64,000 bases of DNA, taken from the NCBI GenBank assembly GCA_965196985.1, contig CBDALO010000204.1, forward strand, positions 62,001 to 126,000, written 5' to 3'. The notes beneath the pieces were generated by a model. The model was given only the letters and a program-made list of their open reading frames with translations. It had not been told where the DNA came from and made no database searches. The stretch comes from 2-12-FULL-35-23 sp965196985 (GTDB taxonomy: Bacteria > Pseudomonadota > Gammaproteobacteria > UBA12402). Both the position numbers and the translations under genes were made by a program. How positions within the stretch are numbered: the first letter of the stretch is position 1; each line of letters starts with the position of its first letter. Positions 26,845 to 36,415 of this stretch are shown here, piece after piece.

Positions 26845-27780
26845 GTGTTTAAAAAAGGACTTTCGCCACCCCAAGTGAGCGAAAAGGAATCACTCATCGG
26901 CGCGGCCATTGATGGTACAGGGCAGGGCGCAGCACCACTGGGGCCAGTCGAATTGACTCACTCTGGTAATCGCTGTGGCCATGACCCTGCGAACCCGCGT
27001 ACCTATGCCCGTGATGCCGCTCACAAAAAAACTTTCGATGCGATCCAGCTCGCTTCGGATAACGCCCAAGAATACGCGGTGAGTCCCGAAGGCTTATTGG
27101 ATCTGATTGACTTTAGCCGTGAATCAGACCGGCAAGTCCGATCTGAACGCCGTGAGGCAGTGAGTTTAGTGTTAGGTGTTTTAATCAATCACGCAGACAT
27201 GGCCCACTTACGTATCGTGCGTTATACCAATGCCACGAACTGGCGTGATATGAAGATTACTGAAATAGCCGATCTCGCAGGTATTACCTTAAAACGCTGT
27301 GAACGCGCCTTAAAAGAGTTAAGACGGGCAGGGTACTTAAGTCTTGAGCACCGCTTTACCTTCAAAAAGAGCGGGATTCGTGCCTTAGTCGCGGTCAAAC
27401 GCTTGAATGCCGTGTTATTCCATCATTTAGGGGTTGGGTGGGGGAAACTCAACCATTGCATCCAATGGGCTAAAAAACGCTTGGAACGCCACCAGAAAAA
27501 ACACAATAAAGCGGAAGCGAAACTGGCGTATCTAGCCAATCAGCACAATCGCAATAAAAAGCCGACCAACAAGCCTCAAAGCTCTAAAGCTAACGGGTTA
27601 GCTAAGCTGGTACAAAACCTGCTGCCCGCGCAACAACAGCTTGACGATCAAACGAAGCAGCAACAAGCCTTAGCCAAACAGCGCAATCAGTGGTTCTTAA
27701 AGAAGATGCGTTTATTGCAAGCCGAGCCGGATCTCGATGACGCCGCCATTCTCGCCTGTTTAGGCGCACCACCAGCCTAA
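26845..27780 (+). CDS. Plasmid replication initiation protein (winged helix)
   Basis: 311 residues from a GTG start. The central part (about 95-195) has helical and winged-helix features (RREAVSLVLGVLINHADM, MKITEIADLAGITLKRCERALKELRRAGYLSL) like IncFII-type RepA and Coxiella-type plasmid initiators. The C-terminus is strongly basic and helical (KKRLERHQKKHNKAEAK). It follows parAB and precedes a region with DnaA-box-like and direct repeats, as in plasmid replication modules. Codon use is G+C-richer than parAB, so the module may be composite. Confidence 0.72.
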   Translation: MFKKGLSPPQVSEKESLIGAAIDGTGQGAAPLGPVELTHSGNRCGHDPANPRTYARDAAHKKTFDAIQLASDNAQEYAVSPEGLLDLIDFSRESDRQVRSERREAVSLVLGVLINHADMAHLRIVRYTNATNWRDMKITEIADLAGITLKRCERALKELRRAGYLSLEHRFTFKKSGIRALVAVKRLNAVLFHHLGVGWGKLNHCIQWAKKRLERHQKKHNKAEAKLAYLANQHNRNKKPTNKPQSSKANGLAKLVQNLLPAQQQLDDQTKQQQALAKQRNQWFLKKMRLLQAEPDLDDAAILACLGAPPA

Positions 27781-28151
27781 CTGACCTTAACCCTTAATAG
27801 CCCACTACGACGCCGTAGGGGGCTCCTGTGGCCTTAACACGGCTAAACCCCAGAACTAACTCGCTAGTCACCTACATTTCGCCCTCAGAACGCCTAAAAA
27901 GCCTTTAAATCTGGGTGTTAAGTCCATTTTTTATTCAGCGACACACCTCATCAACTTCATTACCCAATTTATCCCCAAGTTAAGTGTCAGGTAATCCCTG
28001 CTTAAGTGTCCGATGATTAATCTATTTACATCAATTAGAATTTCTTTTTTTGTTTTGTTATTTTTATTTATAAACAAGATTTAAGCGCGAGCGACATAAA
28101 TCTACTTTACCATCGATAAATAACGCAAGCTTATTAAGCCAATCGATCAAC
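27781..28151. other. Non-coding region after the replication gene, possible oriV
   Basis: No gene is seen in about 370 bp. It holds a DnaA-box-like TTATCCCCA (27969-27977), two direct repeats TTAAGTGTC (27980-27988 and 28002-28010, spaced 22 bp, two helical turns) and an AT-rich stretch (28015-28085). These are typical origin components, but two repeats are few for a full iteron array. Confidence 0.45.
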
Positions 28152-28252
28152 CTAGGATTTTTTCAAGTGCTCACTCGCCTGATCTAAAACTTCGTAAAGT
28201 TCACGGTAACGTTTTTCACTTACCGTTAACCGATTAATCGCTTGCCGACTCG

Positions 28253-29830
28253 ATATTAAGGAATTTCAATGTGTCAATTGGTAAAAATACCACCAATTAA
28301 AATGAGTAATTTTAGCACAGGTATTTTTTATAAAATCGATTTAGTGGTGGGGCAGGGTTAGTTATGACAAACAATAGCCAAAACTAGCTGTTATTTGTTG
28401 TTTTGGACGGACTACCCCCCTAGGAAGTTATTAGGTTTTTTTCAGTAAGGCGAGTTCACGATGCTTTGATAGCAATTTGTAACGGTTAGGTTGTCTATAC
28501 CAGCAGTTAGCTAAAAACATTTGGCTACCGCATAGAACACATTCATAGGGGTCAATGTTAAAATTATTTTGCATTAAGGTGCGGTAATTGACCTGGGGTG
28601 TGTTTGGATCAGTTTCACCTAATAGGAGTCTGACTTTGGGTAGCATCTCACCTCGCACCCGGTTAGCAAGAAACCCATAATAACGCACCATACGAAAGCC
28701 AACATCAGGAATGTGTTGAATAAATCGAGCAATAAACTCTTCCGCGGTTAATTTAAATTGCTTGTAGGTTTTAGAGACGTGATCAAGATAATTAAAACTG
28801 AGGCTGCTCCCATCAAAGTTTTTAATTTTTGACTCAGCAATAGGAGGACGTTTGGTGTATCGACCTAAGTATTTAACGTTTTGTTTGTGATTCTTTGAGG
28901 GCTTTGCGCAATGTACTACCCATCGTTTTTGGTAAAGCTGATCAAGCAGTTGATTAAAGTTGAAAGTGTGGTTCAGTGTAGAGGCTAACTGATTTGGCAG
29001 AATAAGCCCTTTGTCCTGGTGGTGGTTTCTAAAAAGGTTAATGACCTCATAACGCCACATGGACATTAGTGTAGGTTGATGGAAGTAGAGGCTTTTCCAT
29101 TGTGTTAACTCTTTGTTGATACCACCCAGAGTGATTGACGCATGAAGATGCACATTGCGCTTTAGATCTCTGCCAAAGGTGTGAAGCGCGATAAATACAC
29201 CGGGTTTAACCCTCTTGTTTTTAGCAAGCTTGAGTAACACCTTTGCTGCTAATGGTGGGAGTAAATTAAGAAGCTCTCTGTTTGTCCAAAAGCAGTCCCA
29301 AAGAGTAGAGGGCATGGTGAATGTGATGTGTTGCCATGCAGTGTTGGGTAAGATTGCCATTTGTTGTTGTATCCATACTTCTGTGGCTTTTTTACCACAC
29401 GATGAACAGCTTTTAGCTTTGCAGGTATGGCGGATGTATTTGACGTGTGAACAGTTTTGATTACTGCAATGATACTCTTTATGGCCACGCATAGGATGTT
29501 TGCAGCTAAGCAGCTTAACAATGCCAATGACAATAGCTTCTCTGATTTTATCTTTGTACTTGGTGTGAAAGTTCCACCAGTTCTGATTGGTTACCAAGAT
29601 TTGTTTGATACTAAAGCGTTTCATTATTCTTAGAGTAAAATGAGAAGCGCGTATAGTAGGTGAGTTATTGCTCAGCTACCTGAAGCAATTTCTATAGCAG
29701 GTGTGTTATTTTTATTCGTTATTATTCCATGGGCAGGTTTGACTAGTTTGAGACTTAATAATACTCGTGGCTTTGTAAAGACTAAACTCTTAGAGGCTTA
29801 GAAAGTTGCCGGCGAAGCCGGCCTGACTTG
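28253..29830 (-). mobile_element. IS91-family element, copy 1
   Basis: A 1,578-bp unit identical in length to the copy at 34678-36255. It begins ATATTAAGG and ends in a GCCGGCGAAGCCGGC hairpin followed by TGACTTG. There is no target duplication, as expected for rolling-circle elements. It splits a small plasmid gene. Confidence 0.85.
28431..29624 (-). CDS. IS91-family Y2 transposase
   Basis: 397 residues. The N-terminal zinc-binding region has CKHPMRGHKEYHCSNQNC and CKAKSCSSCGKKATEVW. The HUH motif lies in NVHLHASITLGG (about residues 158-169), and the C-terminal part has the YLGRYTKRPPIAES tyrosine region and a CVLCGSQM zinc knuckle. Rolling-circle transposition follows from the family. Differs from copy 2 by only a few residues. 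Confidence 0.88.
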   Translation of the reverse strand: MKRFSIKQILVTNQNWWNFHTKYKDKIREAIVIGIVKLLSCKHPMRGHKEYHCSNQNCSHVKYIRHTCKAKSCSSCGKKATEVWIQQQMAILPNTAWQHITFTMPSTLWDCFWTNRELLNLLPPLAAKVLLKLAKNKRVKPGVFIALHTFGRDLKRNVHLHASITLGGINKELTQWKSLYFHQPTLMSMWRYEVINLFRNHHQDKGLILPNQLASTLNHTFNFNQLLDQLYQKRWVVHCAKPSKNHKQNVKYLGRYTKRPPIAESKIKNFDGSSLSFNYLDHVSKTYKQFKLTAEEFIARFIQHIPDVGFRMVRYYGFLANRVRGEMLPKVRLLLGETDPNTPQVNYRTLMQNNFNIDPYECVLCGSQMFLANCWYRQPNRYKLLSKHRELALLKKT

Positions 29831-29969
29831 TCACTAAATCTCGATAAAGCCGCGCCAAAACTGTTTTAAGCTGGTCGGGATCATCCGGTAAATTAGCAAT
29901 TGCTTGCGGCAAGGGGAGGGCAGGGTCATCTGTTTTGAAGAAGTTAGGAGATAAGGCGCGGATTTCAGC

Positions 29970-32031
29970 CTTAACCCAAGTTTGGCCATTTCACCCTGAA
30001 AATCAAAAATTTCATCACTATTTTTAACTCAACCCATTGATTTTACTTGCCTAGAAACGTGAATTCTCGAATGTAGTGACACATAATGGCAATAAGGGGT
30101 TGCATGGGCTGGTGAAGTGATGAGAGTATTGAGTTATGTATATTCGAACCTCTACACAAAAGAGTCCTCGGACAGGTAAGTCTTACGCAACCTACCGACT
30201 TGTTGATACTCATCGCACTGCTGACGGCAAAGTACGTCAAAGACTGATTTTAAATCTTGGTGCGAATTTTTCAGTAAAGAAGGACAGTTGGAAATTGCTT
30301 GCTGACCGTATTGAGGAAATTTTAACGGGTCAAGGCACGTTAATTTCAATACCAGCACATCTCGAAAAACAGGCGCAAATGTATGTAAAACGCATTCGCT
30401 CTAGGTTTGCTGATGACAATGAGACAAGTATCGCTGTTAATTCAGTAAGCGCGGTAGAACCTGACTTTAAAACAGTGGATGTTAACTCCATTGAGAGCGC
30501 GGACATACGACACGTTGGAGCTGAGGCGTTGGGCTTACATGCTGCCAGGCAATTACAACTTGAGGAATTGTTCAGGGCTTTGGGCTTTAATCAAAAACAA
30601 TGTCACCTGATGCTTGCTACCATCATTGGGCGGCTAGTTGCCCCAGGAAGTGATTTAAGTACGCACTATTATTTAAGCAATCAAAGTGCGTTAGATGAAT
30701 TACTGGGTACTGATTTCTCAGAACTATCACTCAAGAAATTCTATAAGACTGCTGATGAGTTACTCAAACATAAGCAAATGATTGAAGATCAATTATTCGA
30801 ACGTGAGAAAAATCTCTTTAGTTTAAATCAGGTGATCACTCTCTACGATATAACCAATACCTACTTTGAGGGTAGAGCATTACAGAATGATCACGCACAG
30901 CATGGTCGATCAAAGGAGAAGCGGTCTGATTGTCCGCTTGTTTCTCTAGGACTCGTGCTGGATGGCTCAGGGTTCCCGCAACGCAGTGAATTTTTCAAAG
31001 GGAATGTTAGCGAGCCTAAAACATTATCCGAAATGCTAACTGAGCTTCATGCACAGCCAGAGGCAACAATTATCTTAGATGCTGGTTTTGCAACTGAAGA
31101 AAATATTTCATGGCTTACTGAAAAAGGTTTCCATTATATTGTAGTGAGCCGTAGAGCATTGCCTGTTGTCGATGAAAACATTGATAAAGTGCTAGTAAAA
31201 GAATCAGTAAATAATACGGTTACAGCGCAATTAATTAAAGATACTGAAGCAAATGAAGTCTTACTGTACTGCCATTCTCAGGCTAAGGAAGAAAAAAGCT
31301 TAAATATGATTAGTAAGGCTGAGACTCGTTTCGAAGAGGAATTAATTAAGTTAGCTAATGGACTCACTAAAAAAACTGGAATGAAAGCAATTGAGAAAGT
31401 AACTTTGCGTTTAGGTCGAATAAAGGAGCGCCATAAACGTGTTTCAGGTCGATACACTATCACGCTTGATTCAGAGGCTGATAAGGTTACGAAAATCAGT
31501 TGGAGTAAAGTTAACTCTGAGAATCTGGGCGCATATTGTTTGCGTAGTAACAGAATGGATTTAGATGAAAAAACAATTTGGAGAATCTATACAACTCTAA
31601 CTGATGTTGAATCGGCATTCAGATCATTAAAATCAGAGTTAGGCCTGCGTCCTATCTACCATCAAAAGCCAGAGCGAGTTGATGCCCATCTGTTTATTAG
31701 TATTCTTGCTTATCACTTACTACACACTATTCGCCATCAACTTAAATTGCAGAGCATTGATAGTAGCTGGCAAACTATACGGCAGATTTTTAGCACTCAG
31801 GTTCGTATCATGACTACGATGCGGCTTGAAAATAATAAACTACTTTCTGTTAGAAGAACCTCAAAGGCAACTCCAGAGCAAGTTGTGATCTATAAATCGT
31901 TAGGCATGAATTCACAACCTGGGCACACTGAAAAACAATTTGTTAAGTTGTAGTGACCCTAAACGTTTTTTTAAAATGTAAGTCATTGATTTGGATAGGT
32001 TTAATTTTAGAAAGGGCAAAGTTGGGTTAAG
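29970..32031 (+). mobile_element. IS1634-family element
   Basis: About 2.06 kb bounded by imperfect inverted ends beginning CTTAACCCAA (left, near 29970) and its inverse GTTGGGTTAAG (right, ending near 32031). No clear target duplication. The host gene reads on in frame across the element when it is removed, which supports these borders to within a few bases. Confidence 0.65.
30136..31953 (+). CDS. IS1634-family transposase
   Basis: 605 residues beginning MYIRTSTQKSPRTGKSYATYRLV, typical for this family. The DDE core is visible as ITLYDITNTYFEGRA (Asp), TIILDAGFATEENISWL (Asp) and IYTTLTDVESAFRSLKSELGLRPIYHQ (Glu). Complete and without stops. Located between pieces of the split plasmid gene. 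Confidence 0.9.
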   Translation: MYIRTSTQKSPRTGKSYATYRLVDTHRTADGKVRQRLILNLGANFSVKKDSWKLLADRIEEILTGQGTLISIPAHLEKQAQMYVKRIRSRFADDNETSIAVNSVSAVEPDFKTVDVNSIESADIRHVGAEALGLHAARQLQLEELFRALGFNQKQCHLMLATIIGRLVAPGSDLSTHYYLSNQSALDELLGTDFSELSLKKFYKTADELLKHKQMIEDQLFEREKNLFSLNQVITLYDITNTYFEGRALQNDHAQHGRSKEKRSDCPLVSLGLVLDGSGFPQRSEFFKGNVSEPKTLSEMLTELHAQPEATIILDAGFATEENISWLTEKGFHYIVVSRRALPVVDENIDKVLVKESVNNTVTAQLIKDTEANEVLLYCHSQAKEEKSLNMISKAETRFEEELIKLANGLTKKTGMKAIEKVTLRLGRIKERHKRVSGRYTITLDSEADKVTKISWSKVNSENLGAYCLRSNRMDLDEKTIWRIYTTLTDVESAFRSLKSELGLRPIYHQKPERVDAHLFISILAYHLLHTIRHQLKLQSIDSSWQTIRQIFSTQVRIMTTMRLENNKLLSVRRTSKATPEQVVIYKSLGMNSQPGHTEKQFVKL

Positions 32032-32310
32032 CTGCTCCATTTTTTCAGTTAGCGCAATAAATGTCGTTTGTATACTTGCTAACGATTCTTGCAAGACTTG
32101 GCGGCGTGCTTGCGCGATGCGGCGTTGTGGTGACCATTGATCAGGGAAGTCTTTGGCTTTCACTCTGACTAATGAGTCAAACAACGCTTTAAACTTCGCT
32201 TCAACTTGCAGCTCTAAGCGAACAAGCTGTCGTTCCTCTTGCTTTTGGCGGTAAGTACGCTGCGCGTCACGATGACGCTTTTTTTGTGTCGTTTCTGAAA
32301 ATTGGCCCAT

Positions 32311-32637
32311 AAAATCTGATTCCTTTGCCGGTTAAAAAAGTGTTCCACAAGCTTCCTAATGTTCCTCGCTTTTAACCGATTGAAAAATAAGCAAAAAATT
32401 CCGTTTAAAATCGACCGTAAAAAAACGCTGCTCACCGGAGATATATCACCGGAGATAATAGCGGGTTAAAAAGGGGAGGGGAAGGGGTGGTTTTCGATTG
32501 AAAAGATAGCCCCCCATAAAGGAAATTATAGGGCTATAAAAATGTTTGGAGTTCTTTAAATCAATTTTGTAAAATACAGGCCTCTTTTTGCTCATATAAG
32601 ATTTAGTCGTCTAGATTAGTAAGGATACTTAAAGGTA
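32311..32637 (+). other. Region upstream of cas1: hairpin and shared promoter-like segment
   Basis: A non-coding stretch with a GGAGATA direct repeat near 32437-32455, G-rich runs and a hairpin AGCCCCC...GGGCT at 32508-32535. The last about 60 bp (CTCTTTTTGCTCATA, GATTTAGTCGT, GTAAGGATAC) are nearly the same as the sequence upstream of the second cas1 (56881-56913 plus 58446-58456). That conservation suggests the promoter and ribosome-binding region of the cas operon. Confidence 0.5.
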
Positions 32638-32805
32638 ATGAAGCCGCTTACGGATCTTAAAGCCATTTTACACTCAAAACGCGCAAATATTTACTACCTA
32701 GAAAAATGTAGAGTAATGCAAAAAGATGGACGTGTTCTCTATCTTACCGAAACGAAAGAAGAAAATCAGTATTGGAATATTCCTATTGCGAATACAACGG
32801 TTATT

Positions 32806-33765
32806 AGACCTTCTGCGAAACTAAATACTGGGCGAGCTTATGCTCGTTTGTAGTTTTAGAATCCGGCTTGAAGATTGAGAATCCCAGCAATAATATTAAA
32901 TCTCATATTGTGTTTTCTGCGAAAATTCCTATACACCTCCCCAAGAATGCGGAATTTTTTAAATTTTGAGAATTGATGTTCAACCCTAATACGGATCTTG
33001 CTGTGATTACGGTTATCCTCTTTTTGTTGAGTAGTTAATTTGCCGCCTTTGGGCTTTTTATGAGGTAAGTTAACCAAGGGGTCAGTATGTTGAATTCCTT
33101 GGTATCCTAGATCAGCATATTTTTCTGCTGGTGGCAGTGGGCTGCCACGTTGTCGGATCTTAATATCATGAACCCTCCCAGGCATTGTTTGAGAGACGTT
33201 GATTATTTTTCCGGATGTACTCATTGCTATCTCCACCTTTTGAGTATGTCTTTTCTTTTTACCAGAATAATAATCTTTACGTGGCTTCTTCTTTTTGGGG
33301 CGCTGAATAGGCTGCTCCGTTACATCCATTAATATAGCGCAAACCGCATCTTCTGTTAGGGTTCTGTCTTTTTTAATATGAATATGCTTGGCCACTAAGG
33401 GTTCTAAGCGTTTAAATAAGCGGCAGACATTACTGTCATCCAAACCAACAAAGTAACCTAAGAATTCATGTGTTACATAAGTGCGATAGTACATCATGAG
33501 AAGCAAAAGGCGATCATGGTGCGTGGTGAGTTTCGGGCGCCTTCCCAGCTTACTAAACTCATCATCAAGTGATGACTTCACTTGTTGGTGTATCGTTTCA
33601 AAATCATCAAGGGTCAAACCAGTTAACTTTTTAAAAATACGCGGGCGGTTACTGAGTTGCTGATAGCTTAATAGCATATGCCTTTCCATGAATGATTATT
33701 AATCAGGCAATTATAAGCAAATTTTAGCTAGTTTCTAGAACTGCCCTTAGTTACGCAGAAGGTCT
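32806..33765 (-). mobile_element. IS5-family element, intact, inside cas1
   Basis: 960 bp with inverted ends AGACCTTCTGCG(A/T)AACTAA. Flanked by the 3-bp duplication ATT (32803-32805 and 33766-33768). It is the intact reference for the scrambled copy at 4271-5640. Confidence 0.93.
32856..33689 (-). CDS. IS5-family transposase (intact)
   Basis: 277 residues. An N-terminal HTH domain (LTGLTLDDFETIHQQV, HEFLGYFVGLDDSNVCRLF) is followed by the DDE_4-type catalytic domain: AVCAILMDVTEQP (Asp), EKYADLGYQGI (Asp) and RIRVEHQFSKFKKFRIL (Glu). A basic linker PKKKKPRKDYYSGKKKRH lies between. Complete; probably active. Its insertion inactivated cas1. Confidence 0.9.
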   Translation of the reverse strand: MERHMLLSYQQLSNRPRIFKKLTGLTLDDFETIHQQVKSSLDDEFSKLGRRPKLTTHHDRLLLLMMYYRTYVTHEFLGYFVGLDDSNVCRLFKRLEPLVAKHIHIKKDRTLTEDAVCAILMDVTEQPIQRPKKKKPRKDYYSGKKKRHTQKVEIAMSTSGKIINVSQTMPGRVHDIKIRQRGSPLPPAEKYADLGYQGIQHTDPLVNLPHKKPKGGKLTTQQKEDNRNHSKIRIRVEHQFSKFKKFRILGEVYRNFRRKHNMRFNIIAGILNLQAGF

Positions 33766-34677
33766 ATTCTACTTGGAATAGGAACATCTATTACGCAAGC
33801 AGCGGTTAAAATATTGGCATCAGCCGGTGTTTTAATTGGTTTTTGTGGTGGGGGAGCAACACCATTATTTATGGGGTCAGAAATTGAGTGGATGACACCA
33901 CAAAGTGAGTATAGACCCACTGAATATTTACAAGGGTGGCTATCGTTCTGGTTTGATGATGTGAAGCGATTAAAAGCCGCTAAACTTTTTCAGCAAGCAC
34001 GCATAGCGTATTTAAAAAAAGTTTGGTCAAAAGATCGTGATTTAAAAGAGGCTGGCTTTGATATTGCTCATGGCGATATAGAATCCGCTTTATGCTGTTT
34101 TGATGATAGAACAATCAGTGCGTTAAAAACCTCTGATTTATTACTAACTGAAGCTCAACTAACTAAAGTGCTTTACAAATATGCGGCAACGAAAGTGGAC
34201 TTTTCTGGCTTTACTCGTGAACATAACTCAGCTGATAAAGCTAATGATTTTTTAAATCACGGTAATTATTTAGCCTATGGCTTGGCGGCAACGACACTTT
34301 GGGTTCTAGGCATTCCTCATGGTTTTGCAGTCATGCATGGAAAAACAAGGCGCGGCGCATTGGTTTTTGATGTGGCTGATTTGATTAAAGATGCTCTTGT
34401 ACTGCCATTGGCTTTTATTTGTGCCAAGGAAAACGCAACAGCTCAAGAGTTTCGCCAGCAATGCCTAAAAGTCTTTACCGATCACAAAGCATTGGATTTT
34501 ATGTTTGAGCAAGTAAAAGCAATAGCATTGCAGAGTAAGACTGCCGTTGGTGATATATTATGATGGTCACCTTTATATCTCAATGTCAGAAAAATTCACT
34601 ACAAAAAACACGTAGAGTGCTGGATGCTTTTGCAAATCGTATCGGAGATAATACGTGGCAGACAGTGATTACACTTG

Positions 34678-36255
34678 ATATTAAGGAATTTCAATGTGTC
34701 AATTGGTAAAAATACCACCAATTAAAATGAGTAATTTTAGCACAGGTATTTTTTATAAAATCGATTTAGTGGTGGGGCAGGGTTAGTTATGACAAACAAT
34801 AGCCAAAACTAGCTGTTATTTGTTGTTTTGGACGGACTACCCCCCTAGGAAGTTATTAGATTTTTTTCAGTAAGGCGAGTTCACGATGCTTTGATAGCAA
34901 TTTGTAACGGTTAGGTTGTCTATACCAGCAGTTAGCTAAAAACATTTGGCTACCGCATAGAACACATTCATAGGGGTCAATGTTAAAATTATTTTGCATT
35001 AAGGTGCGGTAATTGACCTGGGGTGTGTTTGGATCAGTTTCACCTAATAGGAGTCTGACTTTGGGTAGCATCTCACCTCGCACCCGGTTAGCAAGAAACC
35101 CATAATAACGCACCATACGAAAGCCAACATCAGGAATGTGTTGAATAAATCGAGCAATAAACTCTTCCGCGGTTAATTTAAATTGCTTGTAGGTTTTAGA
35201 GACGTGATCAAGATAATTAAAACTGAGGCTGCTCCCATCAAAGTTTTTAATTTTTGACTCAGCAATAGGAGGACGTTTGGTGTATCGACCTAAGTATTTA
35301 ACGTTTTGTTTGTGATTCTTTGAGGGCTTTGCGCAATGTACTACCCATCGTTTTTGGTAAAGCTGATCAAGCAGTTGATTAAAGTTGAAAGTGTGGTTCA
35401 GTGTAGAGGCTAACTGATTTGGCAGAATAAGCCCTTTGTCCTGGTGGTGGTTTCTAAAAAGGTTAATGACCTCATAACGCCACATGGACATTAGTGTAGG
35501 TTGATGGAAGTAGAGGCTTTTCCATTGTGTTAACTCTTTGTTGATACCACCCAGAGTGATTGACGCATGAAGATGCACATTGCGCTTTAGATCTCTGCCA
35601 AAGGTGTGAAGCGCGATAAATACACCGGGTTTAACCCTCTTGTTTTTAGCAAGCTTGAGTAACACCTTTGCTGCTAATGGTGGGAGTAAATTAAGAAGCT
35701 CTCTGTTTGTCCAAAAGCAGTCCCAAAGAGTAGAGGGCATGGTGAATGTGATGTGTTGCCATGTAGTGTTGGGTAAGATTGCCATCTGTTGTTGTATCCA
35801 TACTTCTGTGGCTTTTTTACCACACGATGAACAGCTTTTAGCTTTGCAGGTATGGCGGATGTATTTGACGTGTGAACAGTTTGGATTACTGCAATGATAC
35901 TCTTTATGGCCACGCATAGGATGTTTGCAGCTAAGCAGCTTAACAATGCCAATGACAATAGCTTCTCTGATTTTATCTTTGTACTTGGTGTGAAAGTTCC
36001 ACCAGTTCTGATTGGTTACCAAGATTTGTTTGATACTAAAGCGTTTCATTATTCATAGAGTAAAATGAGAAGCGCGTATAGTAGGTGAGTTATTGCTCAG
36101 CTACCTGAAGCAATTTCTATAGCAGGTGTGTTATTTTTATTCGTTATTATTCCATGGGCAGGTTTGACTAGTTTGAGACTTAATAATACTCGTGGCTTTG
36201 TAAAGACTAAACTCTTAGAGGCTTAGAAAGTTGCCGGCGAAGCCGGCCTGACTTG
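34678..36255 (-). mobile_element. IS91-family element, copy 2, inside cas2-3
   Basis: 1,578 bp, same ends as copy 1. It sits directly beside the tetranucleotide CTTG (34674-34677, i.e. CAAG on the element's coding strand), the known type of IS91 target next to oriIS. No target duplication; the host frame closes exactly when it is removed. Confidence 0.93.
34856..36049 (-). CDS. IS91-family Y2 transposase
   Basis: 397 residues, differing from the copy at 28431-29624 at about three positions (for example the last residue Ile instead of Thr). Zinc-binding N-terminus, HLHAS HUH motif and tyrosine region are all present. The near-identity of both copies points to recent transposition within this replicon, one hop landing in the Cas2 coding region. 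Confidence 0.88.
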   Translation of the reverse strand: MKRFSIKQILVTNQNWWNFHTKYKDKIREAIVIGIVKLLSCKHPMRGHKEYHCSNPNCSHVKYIRHTCKAKSCSSCGKKATEVWIQQQMAILPNTTWQHITFTMPSTLWDCFWTNRELLNLLPPLAAKVLLKLAKNKRVKPGVFIALHTFGRDLKRNVHLHASITLGGINKELTQWKSLYFHQPTLMSMWRYEVINLFRNHHQDKGLILPNQLASTLNHTFNFNQLLDQLYQKRWVVHCAKPSKNHKQNVKYLGRYTKRPPIAESKIKNFDGSSLSFNYLDHVSKTYKQFKLTAEEFIARFIQHIPDVGFRMVRYYGFLANRVRGEMLPKVRLLLGETDPNTPQVNYRTLMQNNFNIDPYECVLCGSQMFLANCWYRQPNRYKLLSKHRELALLKKI

Positions 36256-36415
36256 AGGGGCTGAGTGCGGTTAAAAAGCTTTTAAGAAAAACAGCTAGCA
36301 AAAACACAGCTGTTTCATGTCATTGGATCCGTTCTCGATCGCGCACTGAATTAGTTTGGGTCGTTGGAAATAAGAAAAAATTCAATTATGAAGGTGTTGT
36401 GCCTGTTAACTTTAC

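Larger units (their letters stand above)
28152..32310 (-). pseudogene. Basic helical plasmid protein, split by two insertion sequences
   Basis: The 5' piece (32310 to about 32032) encodes MGQFSETTQKKRHRDAQRTYRQKQEERQ..., ending EKMEQ. The middle piece (29969-29831) continues AEIRALSPNFFKTDDPALPLPQAI...LARLYRDLV. The 3' piece (28252-28152) continues TSRQAINRLTVSEKRYRELYEVLDQASEHLKKS and stops. The three join in frame once the IS1634 and IS91 elements are removed, giving about 170 residues. The sequence is highly charged and helical, of unknown family; a DNA-binding plasmid accessory is plausible from its place beside the replication gene. Confidence 0.7.
32638..34563 (+). pseudogene. cas1: Cas1 of type I-F2, interrupted by IS5
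   Basis: The 5' piece (32638-32805) encodes MKPLTDLKAILHSKRANIYY... to NTTVI. The 3' piece resumes at 33769 with LLGIGTSITQAAVKILASAGVLIGF. Removing the 960-bp IS5 and one ATT leaves exactly 963 nt (320 residues), the size of type I-F Cas1. The alpha-helical domain with EHNSADKANDFLNHGNYLAYG, the active-site region GIPHGFAVMHGKTRRGALVFDVADLIKD and the C-terminus are intact. The integrase for new spacers is therefore lost, unless the 3' ORF from 33814 retains something. Confidence 0.93.
34560..36415 (+). pseudogene. Cas2 domain of the I-F2 Cas2-3 fusion, broken by IS91 and IS256
   Basis: The ATG overlaps the cas1 stop (ATGA). Residues 1-39 (MMVTFISQCQKN... to TVITL) lie at 34560-34677. After the IS91, residues 40-93 (EGLSAVKKLLRKTASKNTAVSC... 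to VPVNF) lie at 36256-36415, where the IS256 begins. Beyond the IS256 the frame runs on as T-S-K-D-L-I into MDKLPTETN of the Cas3 ORF. The reconstructed gene is 2,985 nt (994 residues). This Cas2 part differs from the second locus at only about eight of 93 positions. Confidence 0.93.

Noticed and set aside
33814..34563. The 249-residue ORF as an intact short Cas1
   Set aside because: Its N-terminal 56 codons lie upstream of the IS5 and rejoin exactly across the ATT duplication; the ORF is a fragment.
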